From Bacteroidales bacterium (GTDB lineage Bacteria > Bacteroidota > Bacteroidia > Bacteroidales > VadinHA17), in NCBI GenBank assembly GCA_025358645.1, contig JANYIW010000011.1:1-44889 (forward strand): a stretch of 44,889 nt of DNA, in the 5' to 3' direction. The position numbers and the translations under genes were made by a program. A model generated the notes under the pieces. That model did no database searches. It was not told where the DNA came from and was given only the letters and a program-made list of their open reading frames with translations. Shown here piece after piece: positions 23,241-32,048 of the stretch (the stretch's first letter is position 1; every line of letters begins with the position of its first letter).

Positions 23241-25697
23241 ATGACAAAAGAGAAGGAAGATACAGGTAAAAAGAATACAAAAACCGCAAAGAGCCTTATA
23301 AAGTCAAAATCATTCTTTACCGATGAGAGGATTAAATTTGTTATAGGAATTCTCATTTGTGGTTTTGCATTATATCTTCTTCTGGCTTGCGTGGCGTACC
23401 TTTTCTGGTGGAAAACCGACCTGAGCTTACCCGATTCAGACATTGTTTCAGGCCCCGATATAGCTGTGAAAAACTGGTCAGGCAAAAGCGGCCATTTCCT
23501 TGCCAAGATGATAATCGGTTACGGGTTCGGATATGGGGCATTTTTTATTCCCCTGATCTTTGGATCGGTAGGACTATATCTCCTTAATTTTCCAAAAATC
23601 AGACCTTTAAGACTTATTGCAAAATTTACTTTCGCGGCAATCATTCTTTCTCTTATACTTGGTTTCATCTTTGGTCAGGCAAAAGGATATCTTATCAGTG
23701 GCCCTGGTGGCGCCCATGGATACATTGTTACAAGGTGGCTGAATGCTTTTATGGGAATGACAGGAACTGGCATTGTACTGGCTTTTCTAACAATATCATA
23801 TCTGGTTTTTGCCCTTAAAGTCAAACCGGCATCATTTGGTTTAAGGTTACCTTCATTTCTGGCGTTCAGAAAACAGTCAGATAATCAGAATCTTGTTCCG
23901 GAATCTGATATTATTACTGAATCAGATTCAGATTCATTGATTCCAGAGACAAAATCTGTCAATGATAAATACCGTGAGAAAGATAATGTGGAATTTGTAG
24001 TAAGAACTACAAAACAGTATGAAGAAGCTGACGATTTAGATGAAGATATTCCGGAAATAGTATCAACAGGTTTCATAATCCGTGATTTTGATAATGATAA
24101 GTCAGCCATTCCTAATACCAAAGATATACCTTTAAATATTACGCGTCCGGGAACAAATGATACTCTCCCTGATCATGAGGTTGACAGAATAATGGGAGAC
24201 TATGATCCTCGTCTTGATCTTTCAAAGTACAAATTCCCTCCGGTTTCAATTCTGAAAGAACACAAATCAGAGAGTGCCTTCGATAATAATGAAGTTTTTG
24301 AAAACAAAGAAAATATTATTAAAACTCTGGGCGATCATAAGATCAGTATAAAAAGTATATCTGCAACTGTCGGGCCTACAGTAACACTCTATGAGATTGT
24401 ACCGGAACGCGGGGTGAGGCTTGCGCGCATAAAATCACTTGAAGATGATATCTCACTCAACCTTTCAGCACTCGGGATAAGAATTATCGCCCCAATTCCA
24501 GGAAGGGGAACGGTAGGCATTGAGGTTCCAAATAAAAAACCGGAAATCGTTTCAATGCGATCACTCATTACTTCAAAAGCATTCCAGGAGTCAAAATTTG
24601 ATATAGCCCTTGCACTGGGAAGAACAATTACCAATGAACCGTATATTGTCGATCTGACTAAAATGCCTCACCTTCTTGTGGCCGGCGCAACAGGCCAGGG
24701 AAAATCTGTCGGAATAAATGCAATCATAACTTCAATTCTTTACAAGAAACATCCTGCCGAGGTTAAATTTGTTCTCATCGATCCCAAAAGAGTGGAGCTG
24801 CCTCTTTATATGAAAATTGAAAGACATTTTCTTGCCAAGCTCCCGGATGAAGAGGATGCAATAATCACTGATACTCAAAAGGTTATTAAGACACTCAATT
24901 CATTATGCATCGAGATGGACAACAGGCTGGAGTTGCTTAAAGCCGCCCAGTCCAGAAACATCAAAGAGTATAATGAAAAGTTTATTTCAAGGAAACTTAG
25001 CCCGGAAAAAGGGCATAAATACCTTCCATACATAGTTTTGATTATCGACGAGTTTGCTGACCTGATAATGACTGCCGGAAGAGAAATTGAGGGTCCTATA
25101 GGACGTCTTGCACAACTTGCAAGAGCTATTGGCATACATCTGATTATCTCAACTCAAAGACCATCGGCAAATATTATAACAGGATTTATCAAGGCAAATT
25201 TCCCGACAAGAATAGCATTCCGTGTATTTTCATCGATCGATTCACGTACAATTCTTGATGCTTCCGGAGCTGACAGACTGGTTGGACGCGGTGATATGTT
25301 GGTATCTTCGGGTAATGAACCCGTACGGGTTCAGTGTGCTTTCATAGATACTCCTGAAATTGAAGAGCTTACAGATTTTATAGGATCTCAAAAGGGTTAT
25401 GCCGATGCCATGCATCTTCCGGAGTATGTAGACGACAGCGATTCCGGCGCGCTCGAGGTCGATCTGCGTAAAAGGGATGCTATGTTCGATGACGCTGCCC
25501 GCCTGGTTGTTCAGCATCAGCAGGGCTCCACTTCTCTTATTCAGAGGAAGCTTTCCATCGGATACAACAGGGCAGGAAGAATAATTGACCAGCTTGAAGC
25601 TGCCGGAGTTGTTGGGCCATTCGAAGGGAGTAAAGCCAGGGAAGTTCTTTGTATGGATTTTATCGCTTTGGAACAGATTTTGAAGCGTCTTGAGTAA
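23241..25697 (+). CDS. ftsK: DNA translocase FtsK/SpoIIIE
   Basis: Septal DNA pump that segregates chromosome ends at division. The 818 residues begin with four transmembrane helices (about 35-60, 92-118, 125-150 and 170-195), then an acidic linker (about 215-310). The motor follows with Walker A GATGQGKSVG (about 482-491), Walker B IVLIIDEFADLI (about 597-608) and IISTQRPSANIITGFIKANFP. A C-terminal winged-helix gamma domain (about 750-818, STSLIQRKLSIGYNRAGRIIDQLE) is intact and should read the KOPS-like orienting sequence. ATG start; seven bases after its stop the lolA ATG follows. Confidence 0.97.
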   Translation: MTKEKEDTGKKNTKTAKSLIKSKSFFTDERIKFVIGILICGFALYLLLACVAYLFWWKTDLSLPDSDIVSGPDIAVKNWSGKSGHFLAKMIIGYGFGYGAFFIPLIFGSVGLYLLNFPKIRPLRLIAKFTFAAIILSLILGFIFGQAKGYLISGPGGAHGYIVTRWLNAFMGMTGTGIVLAFLTISYLVFALKVKPASFGLRLPSFLAFRKQSDNQNLVPESDIITESDSDSLIPETKSVNDKYREKDNVEFVVRTTKQYEEADDLDEDIPEIVSTGFIIRDFDNDKSAIPNTKDIPLNITRPGTNDTLPDHEVDRIMGDYDPRLDLSKYKFPPVSILKEHKSESAFDNNEVFENKENIIKTLGDHKISIKSISATVGPTVTLYEIVPERGVRLARIKSLEDDISLNLSALGIRIIAPIPGRGTVGIEVPNKKPEIVSMRSLITSKAFQESKFDIALALGRTITNEPYIVDLTKMPHLLVAGATGQGKSVGINAIITSILYKKHPAEVKFVLIDPKRVELPLYMKIERHFLAKLPDEEDAIITDTQKVIKTLNSLCIEMDNRLELLKAAQSRNIKEYNEKFISRKLSPEKGHKYLPYIVLIIDEFADLIMTAGREIEGPIGRLAQLARAIGIHLIISTQRPSANIITGFIKANFPTRIAFRVFSSIDSRTILDASGADRLVGRGDMLVSSGNEPVRVQCAFIDTPEIEELTDFIGSQKGYADAMHLPEYVDDSDSGALEVDLRKRDAMFDDAARLVVQHQQGSTSLIQRKLSIGYNRAGRIIDQLEAAGVVGPFEGSKAREVLCMDFIALEQILKRLE

Positions 25698-25704
25698 AAT
25701 TATT

Positions 25705-26346
25705 ATGATGAGACATATTACAGCCATTCTTTTATCTCTGATCCTATTTTCCCTGAACATTCTCGGCCAGAATGATCCTGAGGCTATTAAGATTCTTGAT
25801 AAATTCGCCGACAACGCACTAAAGGCTCCTTCTGTATCTATGAAATTCAACCTGGTAACTACAAACCAGACGGAAAATAAAGTTGATACTCTGGCAGGCT
25901 CTATCATCCTCAGCAAGGATAAATATAAACTCGTACTCCCTGACAATATCCTCTGGTTTAACGGCGAAACATCCTGGAGTTATCTCCCTGCAGAACAAGA
26001 GGTAACAATAACCAAAGCGAACAAGAAAGACAATACTTTTCAGAGTCGTCCGTCGTTGATATTCACTATGTACAAAAAAGATTATAAAAGCCGTCTCATT
26101 GAGCAGAAATCAAATTCATATATAATCGACCTCTATCCTGAAGATATAAAAAATGAACTCATAAGGGTAAGACTTTCAATAGGAAAATCTCTCCTAAATC
26201 TTATCAGCCTTGAATACAAGAGAAGGGATGGAGTTATTGTAATGCTTCAAGTCAATGAATATGACCTTAATACAAAACCCGAGCCAGCTACATTTATCTT
26301 TCAGCCTGAAAAATTCAAGGGAGTTGAGGTTATTGATATGAGATGA
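25705..26346 (+). CDS. lolA: outer-membrane lipoprotein carrier protein LolA
   Basis: Periplasmic chaperone that carries lipoproteins to the outer membrane. 213 residues from the ATG at 25705: signal peptide ending near NILGQ (about 1-22) and a LolA beta-half-barrel with DTLAGSIILSKDKYKLVLPDNILWFNGETSWSYLP, characteristic of the family. The frame also opens at a TTG (25690) inside the end of ftsK, which is not favoured. The gene closes the lipoprotein-ftsK-lolA operon. A heptamer array fills the gap to the convergent HD gene. Confidence 0.9.
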   Translation: MMRHITAILLSLILFSLNILGQNDPEAIKILDKFADNALKAPSVSMKFNLVTTNQTENKVDTLAGSIILSKDKYKLVLPDNILWFNGETSWSYLPAEQEVTITKANKKDNTFQSRPSLIFTMYKKDYKSRLIEQKSNSYIIDLYPEDIKNELIRVRLSIGKSLLNLISLEYKRRDGVIVMLQVNEYDLNTKPEPATFIFQPEKFKGVEVIDMR

Positions 26347-26348
26347 AG

Positions 26349-26383
26349 GCACAGAGCACAGAGCACAGAGCATAGAGCACAGA
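26349..26383. repeat. heptamer array, five units of GCACAGA
   Basis: Five contiguous 7-base units, one of them GCATAGA. They start three bases after the lolA stop codon and occupy the gap between two convergent genes. Confidence 0.85.
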
Positions 26384-26392
26384 GCAGTAATT

Positions 26393-27784
26393 TCAAAACT
26401 CTCTTTCCGGATAAGCCATCCGTATATGATAAATATTTGAGAGTCTTTTCTTAAAAGCATTTTTAATATCAGAAATATCTTTGAAGGTGAGAGGGATATC
26501 AGAGAATTGTCCGTCTTGTTCCTGGATGTAAACAATTCTTTCTACAAGTTCGCTTATGGTTTCTTCAGTATATTCCAAAAGGCTTCGGGAAGAGGCTTCT
26601 ACCGCATCTGCCATCATTACAACAGCAGTCTCCTTCGAAAATGGCTTGGGACCAGGATAGGTAAACTCTTTTACCTTACCTGCATCCATTTGGTGAAGGT
26701 CGGTGTATTTCTTGAAAAAGTAGTAAGCTACCATAGTCCCGTGATGTGTCCTGATAAAATCTATAATCTGAACGGGGATCTTAAAATTTTTTGCCAGAAT
26801 TACTCCGTTTTTAACGTGATTTATTATCACTTTAACACTCTCCTCAGGATTAAGATTCTCGTGAGGGCTTATTCCATCAGTCTGATTTTCGATATAGAAT
26901 TTTGGGTTTGCAATTTTGCCAATATCATGGTATAATGCACCGGTTCGCACAAGGAGAAGATTAGCCCCGGTTATCCTTGCTGCTTCTTCAGCAAGGTTAG
27001 CTACCTGAAGAGAGTGCTGGAATGATCCTGGCGCCTCCTCAGCAAGTTTTCTTAACAAAGGCTGATTTGTGTCGGCAAGCTCAAGGAGTGTGTTATCTGA
27101 AAGAAACAGAAATTTCTTTTCAAAAATAAAAATAATAGGATAACATAGGAGAACAAGGAGTCCATTACCGGCGAACAGGTAGAAGTCAGACACTTTAATA
27201 TTATTAAAACTTCCATTGTGCATCAAGTTTAATCCCAAATAGAGAGCTGAATAGCTGATTATTACCTCCAGAGAAGTGATGAATAGTTTAGCTCGTCTGT
27301 ATATATTTGACAGTGAGAAAATTGCAACCATGCCAGAAATAAAACTCATAAATATGAATACAAACGGATCAGTGACCATAAATCCAGCAAGCATGATAGT
27401 AATCAGCAAAATAAATAATGCCAGTCTGGCATCATAAAACGTTCGTATAACAACCGGAATAATTACAAACGGAATAAGGAACAATCCTTTCTGATTAATA
27501 TAAGTTGATACAAACCTTGTCAACAAAACGAACGAGAGTATTATAAGAATGATGAAAAGTGTCTGTCGGGTAACATCAAGTACTTCCGGCCGGAAATGAG
27601 ATAGGAATAGATAAAGAATTAGATAACATGACGAAACAATAATAATAACACCAGGAATTCTGAACCAGCCGAAACCTGATTCGTAAGGCCAGATCACGAC
27701 AACTATTGCCGTACTCAGTATAAAATAAACAAGATTTAATATTTTTTTTCTGGTCGGCTTCCAAACATTCTGAGTTTCAGACAT
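26393..27784 (-). CDS. membrane HD phosphohydrolase, PgpH-like, sensor domain missing
   Basis: Resembles 7TMR-HD (PgpH) cyclic-di-AMP phosphodiesterases. Several transmembrane helices span residues about 15-222. The cytoplasmic HD domain follows (about 245-430) with H257 in FQHSLQVANL, H286-D287 in LYHDIGK, and HHGTMVAYYFFKK; the metal-binding set looks intact. Relatives of about 700 residues carry a large external domain between the first helix and the rest. Here the first helix runs directly into the next, giving only 463 residues and no external domain. No leftover coding sequence for it was seen upstream. Substrate c-di-AMP is inferred from the family. Confidence 0.83.
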   Translation of the reverse strand: MSETQNVWKPTRKKILNLVYFILSTAIVVVIWPYESGFGWFRIPGVIIIVSSCYLILYLFLSHFRPEVLDVTRQTLFIILIILSFVLLTRFVSTYINQKGLFLIPFVIIPVVIRTFYDARLALFILLITIMLAGFMVTDPFVFIFMSFISGMVAIFSLSNIYRRAKLFITSLEVIISYSALYLGLNLMHNGSFNNIKVSDFYLFAGNGLLVLLCYPIIFIFEKKFLFLSDNTLLELADTNQPLLRKLAEEAPGSFQHSLQVANLAEEAARITGANLLLVRTGALYHDIGKIANPKFYIENQTDGISPHENLNPEESVKVIINHVKNGVILAKNFKIPVQIIDFIRTHHGTMVAYYFFKKYTDLHQMDAGKVKEFTYPGPKPFSKETAVVMMADAVEASSRSLLEYTEETISELVERIVYIQEQDGQFSDIPLTFKDISDIKNAFKKRLSNIYHIRMAYPEREF

Positions 27785-27906
27785 TGGCTAAAATTTTTAA
27801 AACCTGATTTGAGAATGCAAAAATAAAGTAATTTTTCCTAACACCATGTACAGAGAGTCAACACTAGTTACAAAGAGGATTAAGAGGTAGAATTCAGGAT
27901 ATTTAC

Positions 27907-27914
27907 TAATTTTG
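27907..27914 (+). promoter_or_regulatory. -7 element of the NlpC/P60 gene
   Basis: TAATTTTG matches TAnnTTTG, 18 bases before the ATG. No -33 TTTG stands at the usual distance, so the call rests on one element. Confidence 0.35.
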
Positions 27915-27931
27915 AATCAAATAATTGATAT

Positions 27932-28696
27932 ATGGAAAATTATATATGTGAAAATGTCTTTGTCCCGCTGAGGTCAGCGCCATCACATAAATCTGAGATG
28001 CTTAGCCAGGTTCTGTTTGGCGAAAAATATTCTGTTATAGATAAAGCCGGCAGTTGGATGAAAATCGTAACTTTTTTTGACAAGTATATGGGATGGATCG
28101 ACATGGGTCATCTGCAGCGCTCTCCTATTGAAGATACTTCAATCGGACATGTATTGAACAGGTCCTTACTTTGTTATAAAAACGACAAGACAAAAATGGT
28201 TCTGGAAGCCGGGTGTGAGGTTTTAAATCCCGATTTCAAGGACAAAGTATTTATTGTCGGGAAAAATGTTTATACAACCGGCAGTGAATTCAGTAACGAC
28301 TTCATTGCAATTATTGATTCGCTTACTGATTCAGCAATGAAATTTATAAACAGCCCTTACATCTGGGGAGGCAGACTACCTTCAGGATTAGACTGTTCAG
28401 GATTTACCCAGCTTGTATATAAAATTCAGGGAATTCCCATTCCACGGGATAGCTGGCAGCAGGCTGAAGTTGGTAAAAATATTGACTTTATTGATCAGGC
28501 GGAGCCCGGCGATCTGGTTTTTTTCGATAATGACAGGGGAAAGATTGCACATGTAGGGATGATTCTATCAAGAGGGTTGGTCATTCATGCCTCAGGCAGG
28601 GTAAGAATTGATTCGATCGATCATCAGGGGATTTTTAAACCAGAGATTAGCGGTTATTCCCATCATCTCAGAACGATAAAGAGAATTAATGGATAA
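27932..28696 (+). CDS. NlpC/P60 family peptidase with SH3-like domain
   Basis: Cell-wall peptide hydrolase of the NlpC/P60 type. N-terminal SH3-like segment (about 5-62, FVPLRSAPSHKSEM...GWIDMGHL) and a catalytic domain (about 130-250). The catalytic residues are Cys155 (GLDCSGFTQ), His207 (IAHVGMIL) and His219 (VIHASGRV). There is no signal peptide, unlike many relatives; it may be a cytoplasmic muropeptide recycling enzyme, as in YkfC-like dipeptidyl peptidases, or the start may be wrong. It is alone on its strand and convergent with ftcD. Confidence 0.88.
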   Translation: MENYICENVFVPLRSAPSHKSEMLSQVLFGEKYSVIDKAGSWMKIVTFFDKYMGWIDMGHLQRSPIEDTSIGHVLNRSLLCYKNDKTKMVLEAGCEVLNPDFKDKVFIVGKNVYTTGSEFSNDFIAIIDSLTDSAMKFINSPYIWGGRLPSGLDCSGFTQLVYKIQGIPIPRDSWQQAEVGKNIDFIDQAEPGDLVFFDNDRGKIAHVGMILSRGLVIHASGRVRIDSIDHQGIFKPEISGYSHHLRTIKRING

Positions 28697-28706
28697 TCCT
28701 TTTATA

Positions 28707-28865
28707 ATGAGGTATGAGGTATGAGGTGTGAGGTGTGAGGTGTGAGGTGTGAGGTGTGAGGTGTGAGGTATGAGGTATGAGGTATGAGGTATGAGGTATG
28801 AGGTGTGAGGTATGAGGTGTGAGGTTGAGGTGTGAGGTATGAGGTGTGAGGTTGAGGTATGAGGT
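28707..28865. repeat. heptamer array, about 23 units of RTGAGGT
   Basis: About 23 units of ATGAGGT and GTGAGGT run through 159 bases, filling the gap between two convergent genes. Two units are shortened to six bases (near 28826 and 28853). The two variants are clustered: seven GTGAGGT in succession (28728-28769 region), then several ATGAGGT, then a mixed part, as expected from local unit duplication. Confidence 0.93.
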
Positions 28866-28878
28866 GTGGTTGATAAAC

Positions 28879-30573
28879 TTACTTATTTCTGATATTTACA
28901 TTAATATTTTTAAGAATCAGCTCCTCTGCAGCAACAGCTTTGAATTCTAAATCCTCGCCCCTGCCAATTACACTATTTACAAAATCTTTATCATGTATTC
29001 CTGAGGCATTGGTTTTTACATTAAGGAATGCACCTCTGATGCACGACCGGAGAGCCAATGCACCCACTCCTGCATCACTAACGGAATTAGGATTACCCTT
29101 TTCAATCATTTCACTAATTAATTCAAAGCCTGAAAAGGCAGTCTCCATCACTTTCAATGGGACAAGCGTTGCATTTTTTGTTGCCTCCTGTACTGCAATT
29201 TCTCTCAATCTTTTATCTTCTTCTGATTTTTTCGGTAGTGAGAATGCATCCATTATCCTGTTGAATGCAATTGCATCCTCATCAACTAACTGTAAAAGAC
29301 TATTCTGAATTACTTTACCTTTTTCAGCCCAGTCTGAAAACTCTTTCCACCTGTCGTCCCATCCTCTTTTATGACTTGACAGATTAGCAACCATTGTGCC
29401 CAGAGAAACACCGAGCGCTCCCATATATGCAGAAACAGATCCTCCACCGGGAGCAGGGGAATCCGAAGCAGTCTCATCCATGAACTCTTTCAGGTTCATT
29501 TCTATCAGTTTATGTTTATTTTTTTCAGCCATAACAAATTCAATTATTTTTTCTTCCGGTTTAAATGGATAGATGTCATTCAGTCCCATAGATATAATAG
29601 CTATCCTTATAAGTTCAGCATCTGATACTCCTGATGAACGCTGCTGTTTAGCCAGAAAATAACGCCCTGCATCGATTAAAGATTTAAGAGGGATCAAGCC
29701 GACAAGTTCGGAACCTGTGACTCTTACACCTCTGGCATCTGCTTTATGGCATACCTCATCGAATGCAATATGAACAGGTGTCACAAAGATATCCGTAAGA
29801 TTCATGGATATTTGCGCTTTACCGTATTCCTCTATGTACCAACCTATTGCCTTTACTGATTTCAACGAACCTGGTATCATAATTTTTTCACCTTTTTCAT
29901 CCCTTAGAAACTTACCTGTGAGCGGATCCCCGTCTCTTGCAGGCCTCCCCTTCTCTCGTACATCATAAGCGATTGCATTGGCGCGTCTTGTTGATGTGGT
30001 ATTAAGATTCACATTAAATGCAACCAGAAAATCTCTTGCCCCAATTGCAGAGGCGCCCGATCGTTCATTGAATTCCGAAGGTCCATAATCGGGTTTCCAT
30101 GCGGTATCTGAAAGCTTTTTTCGAAGTCCCTCATATTCACCTGATCTGCAGTTTGCCAGGTTTCTTCTTTCGGGCTTACTGGCTGCATTCTCATAACAGT
30201 ACACAGGTATCGCTAATTCCCTTCCAACCCTTTCGGCAACTTTATGAGCTACCTCCACAGTCTCCTCCATTGTGATTCCTGAAACTGGTATAAATGGGCA
30301 AACGTCTGTGGCTCCCATCCGGGGATGTGCTCCATGATGTTTTGACATATCAATAATCTCGGCAGCCTTTTTAACCGATCGAAATGCAGCTTCTGAAACA
30401 GCCTCGGGGCTTCCCACAAAAGTTACTACTGTCCTGTTGGTGTCTTTTCCGGGATCTACATCCAATAACTTTACACCTTCCACCGATTCAATAACATCGG
30501 TTATCTGCTTAATTATTCCCATGTCCCGACCTTCACTGAAATTCGGTACACATTCTATTAACTTCTTTTCCAT
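28879..30573 (-). CDS. ftcD: bifunctional glutamate formimidoyltransferase/formimidoyl-THF cyclodeaminase
   Basis: Late step of histidine degradation: moves the formimino group from formiminoglutamate to tetrahydrofolate, then releases ammonia. The 564-residue protein has the transferase part at residues 1-325 (ECVPNFSEGRD, SKHHGAHPRMGATDVCPF) and the cyclodeaminase part at about 350-560 (SPAPGGGSVSAYMGALG, SHKRGWDDRW). Both enzymes are fused as in animals and many Bacteroidota. It is downstream of hutI on the same strand. Two GC palindromes lie in the 134-base spacer, so the genes may be separate transcription units. Confidence 0.95.
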   Translation of the reverse strand: MEKKLIECVPNFSEGRDMGIIKQITDVIESVEGVKLLDVDPGKDTNRTVVTFVGSPEAVSEAAFRSVKKAAEIIDMSKHHGAHPRMGATDVCPFIPVSGITMEETVEVAHKVAERVGRELAIPVYCYENAASKPERRNLANCRSGEYEGLRKKLSDTAWKPDYGPSEFNERSGASAIGARDFLVAFNVNLNTTSTRRANAIAYDVREKGRPARDGDPLTGKFLRDEKGEKIMIPGSLKSVKAIGWYIEEYGKAQISMNLTDIFVTPVHIAFDEVCHKADARGVRVTGSELVGLIPLKSLIDAGRYFLAKQQRSSGVSDAELIRIAIISMGLNDIYPFKPEEKIIEFVMAEKNKHKLIEMNLKEFMDETASDSPAPGGGSVSAYMGALGVSLGTMVANLSSHKRGWDDRWKEFSDWAEKGKVIQNSLLQLVDEDAIAFNRIMDAFSLPKKSEEDKRLREIAVQEATKNATLVPLKVMETAFSGFELISEMIEKGNPNSVSDAGVGALALRSCIRGAFLNVKTNASGIHDKDFVNSVIGRGEDLEFKAVAAEELILKNINVNIRNK

Positions 30574-30648
30574 AAAAAAAATAAGGTTATTATTACATCT
30601 ATGTGAATTGTTAAGCCCCTTTTTGCTCCCTGTATTTACCCCCTAAAT

Positions 30649-30702
30649 CCCCCCAAGGGGGGACTTGAGATCCTCCTCTTTTCTTGACCCCCCGTTGGGG
30701 GG
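30649..30702. repeat. two C6/G6 palindromes between hutI and ftcD
   Basis: CCCCCC-AA-GGGGGG (30649-30662) and CCCCCC-GTT-GGGGGG (30688-30702) stand 25 bases apart. Each is a compact hairpin. Such palindromes recur in Bacteroidota intergenic DNA, but only this pair was seen in the window. They could end the hutI transcript or form a larger pairing with each other. Confidence 0.7.
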
Positions 30703-30707
30703 ATAAC

Positions 30708-31967
30708 CTATATTATCTTTCCTTTAAGTATTACTGTTTCAATCAGATTACTTCCAAAAGCATAAGGCATAAACTCATACGATGGTATCTCTTTTGTAAT
30801 AAATACGTTTGCTACCTTACCTTTTGCAATCGATCCATGCGTTTCGGAAATACCCATGGCATAAGCTGAATTGATTGTAACTGCGTTTATCACCTCTTCA
30901 GGAAGCATCCTTAATTTAATGCAACCCAGCGACATAATAAGATTCATATTACCCGAAGGGGCTGAACCCGGATTATAATCTGACGCCAGAGCAATAGGTA
31001 AACCCGCGTTAATCATGTTTCTGGCCGGAGGATAGGACATCCCGAGGAAAAAAGCAGATCCGGGGAGTAGTGTAGGCATTGTTTCTGATCCGATAAGCGC
31101 CTTAATTTCTTTAACGCCCGTAAATTCCAGATGATCGACAGAAAGAGCATTGTATTTTACCCCGGTTTGTATGCCACCGGAATAATCCAGTTCATTTGCA
31201 TGAATTTTAGCAGTAAGTCCATATTTCATTCCTGCCATTAATATCCGTTCGGTATCCTCAACAGTAAAGAAACCCTTATCGCAAAAAACATCTATAAAAT
31301 CTGCAAGATCCTCCGAAGCTACTACCGGAATCATTTCATTGATTACGAGATCAACATACTTTTCCCTCCTGGTTTTGTACTCTTCAGGAATCGCGTGTGC
31401 ACCCAGGAAAGTAGCTTTTACTTCAATTGGACTTGTATTTTTAATTCTTCTGATGACCCTGAGCATTTTCAGTTCATCGGTCAGGTTAAGGCCATAACCA
31501 CTTTTTATTTCGACGCCTCCTGTTCCTAAAGAGATTATCTCATTTATTCTACTAATAGATTGCTTAAACAACTCATCTTCTGATGTTTCATGGAGCTTTT
31601 TCGCTGAATTAAGTATCCCGCCTCCCCTCTTTGCAATCTCAGTATATGATAAGCCACGGATTTTGTCGATATATTCAATTTCGCGGCTTCCGGAATAAAC
31701 AAGGTGGGTATGAGAATCGCAGAATGATGGAAAAACAAATTTCCCGGTTGCATTAATAGTTTTAACATTGGGATTCTGGATAAGATTTTTGATTTCCTGA
31801 AGTTTGTTCATCTTGCCAAAATCTTCAATTAAACCATTATTTATGTAGAGATAAGCGTCGTATATTGATTGAATCTGAGACATCTCTTGACCGCATACCT
31901 TTAATTTTGGCACATCCTCCGTCTGAACCAGACACTTTATATTTGTAATAAGTAAACCTGTAAGCAT
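30708..31967 (-). CDS. hutI: imidazolonepropionase
   Basis: Third enzyme of histidine degradation (EC 3.5.2.7), hydrolysing 4-imidazolone-5-propionate to formiminoglutamate, the substrate of the FtcD enzyme encoded downstream. The 419-residue protein is a full-length metal-dependent amidohydrolase: metal ligands His86 and His88 in SHTHLVYSG, a GVEIKSGYGLNLTDELKMLR block, and HANELDYSGG, all as in HutI. ATG start at 31967. Histidase and urocanase genes are not in this window and must lie elsewhere if the pathway is complete. Confidence 0.95.
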   Translation of the reverse strand: MLTGLLITNIKCLVQTEDVPKLKVCGQEMSQIQSIYDAYLYINNGLIEDFGKMNKLQEIKNLIQNPNVKTINATGKFVFPSFCDSHTHLVYSGSREIEYIDKIRGLSYTEIAKRGGGILNSAKKLHETSEDELFKQSISRINEIISLGTGGVEIKSGYGLNLTDELKMLRVIRRIKNTSPIEVKATFLGAHAIPEEYKTRREKYVDLVINEMIPVVASEDLADFIDVFCDKGFFTVEDTERILMAGMKYGLTAKIHANELDYSGGIQTGVKYNALSVDHLEFTGVKEIKALIGSETMPTLLPGSAFFLGMSYPPARNMINAGLPIALASDYNPGSAPSGNMNLIMSLGCIKLRMLPEEVINAVTINSAYAMGISETHGSIAKGKVANVFITKEIPSYEFMPYAFGSNLIETVILKGKII

Positions 31968-32048
31968 TAAGTCGTATAATTATGGTTCTAAGGTAGCAAA
32001 TATTAAAAAAAATGACTGTTATTTCCATTTTTCTTTATCTTTAACCGT

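Noticed and set aside
28707-28865. CRISPR or coding repeat
   Set aside because: Contiguous heptamers without spacers; two 6-base units break any reading frame.
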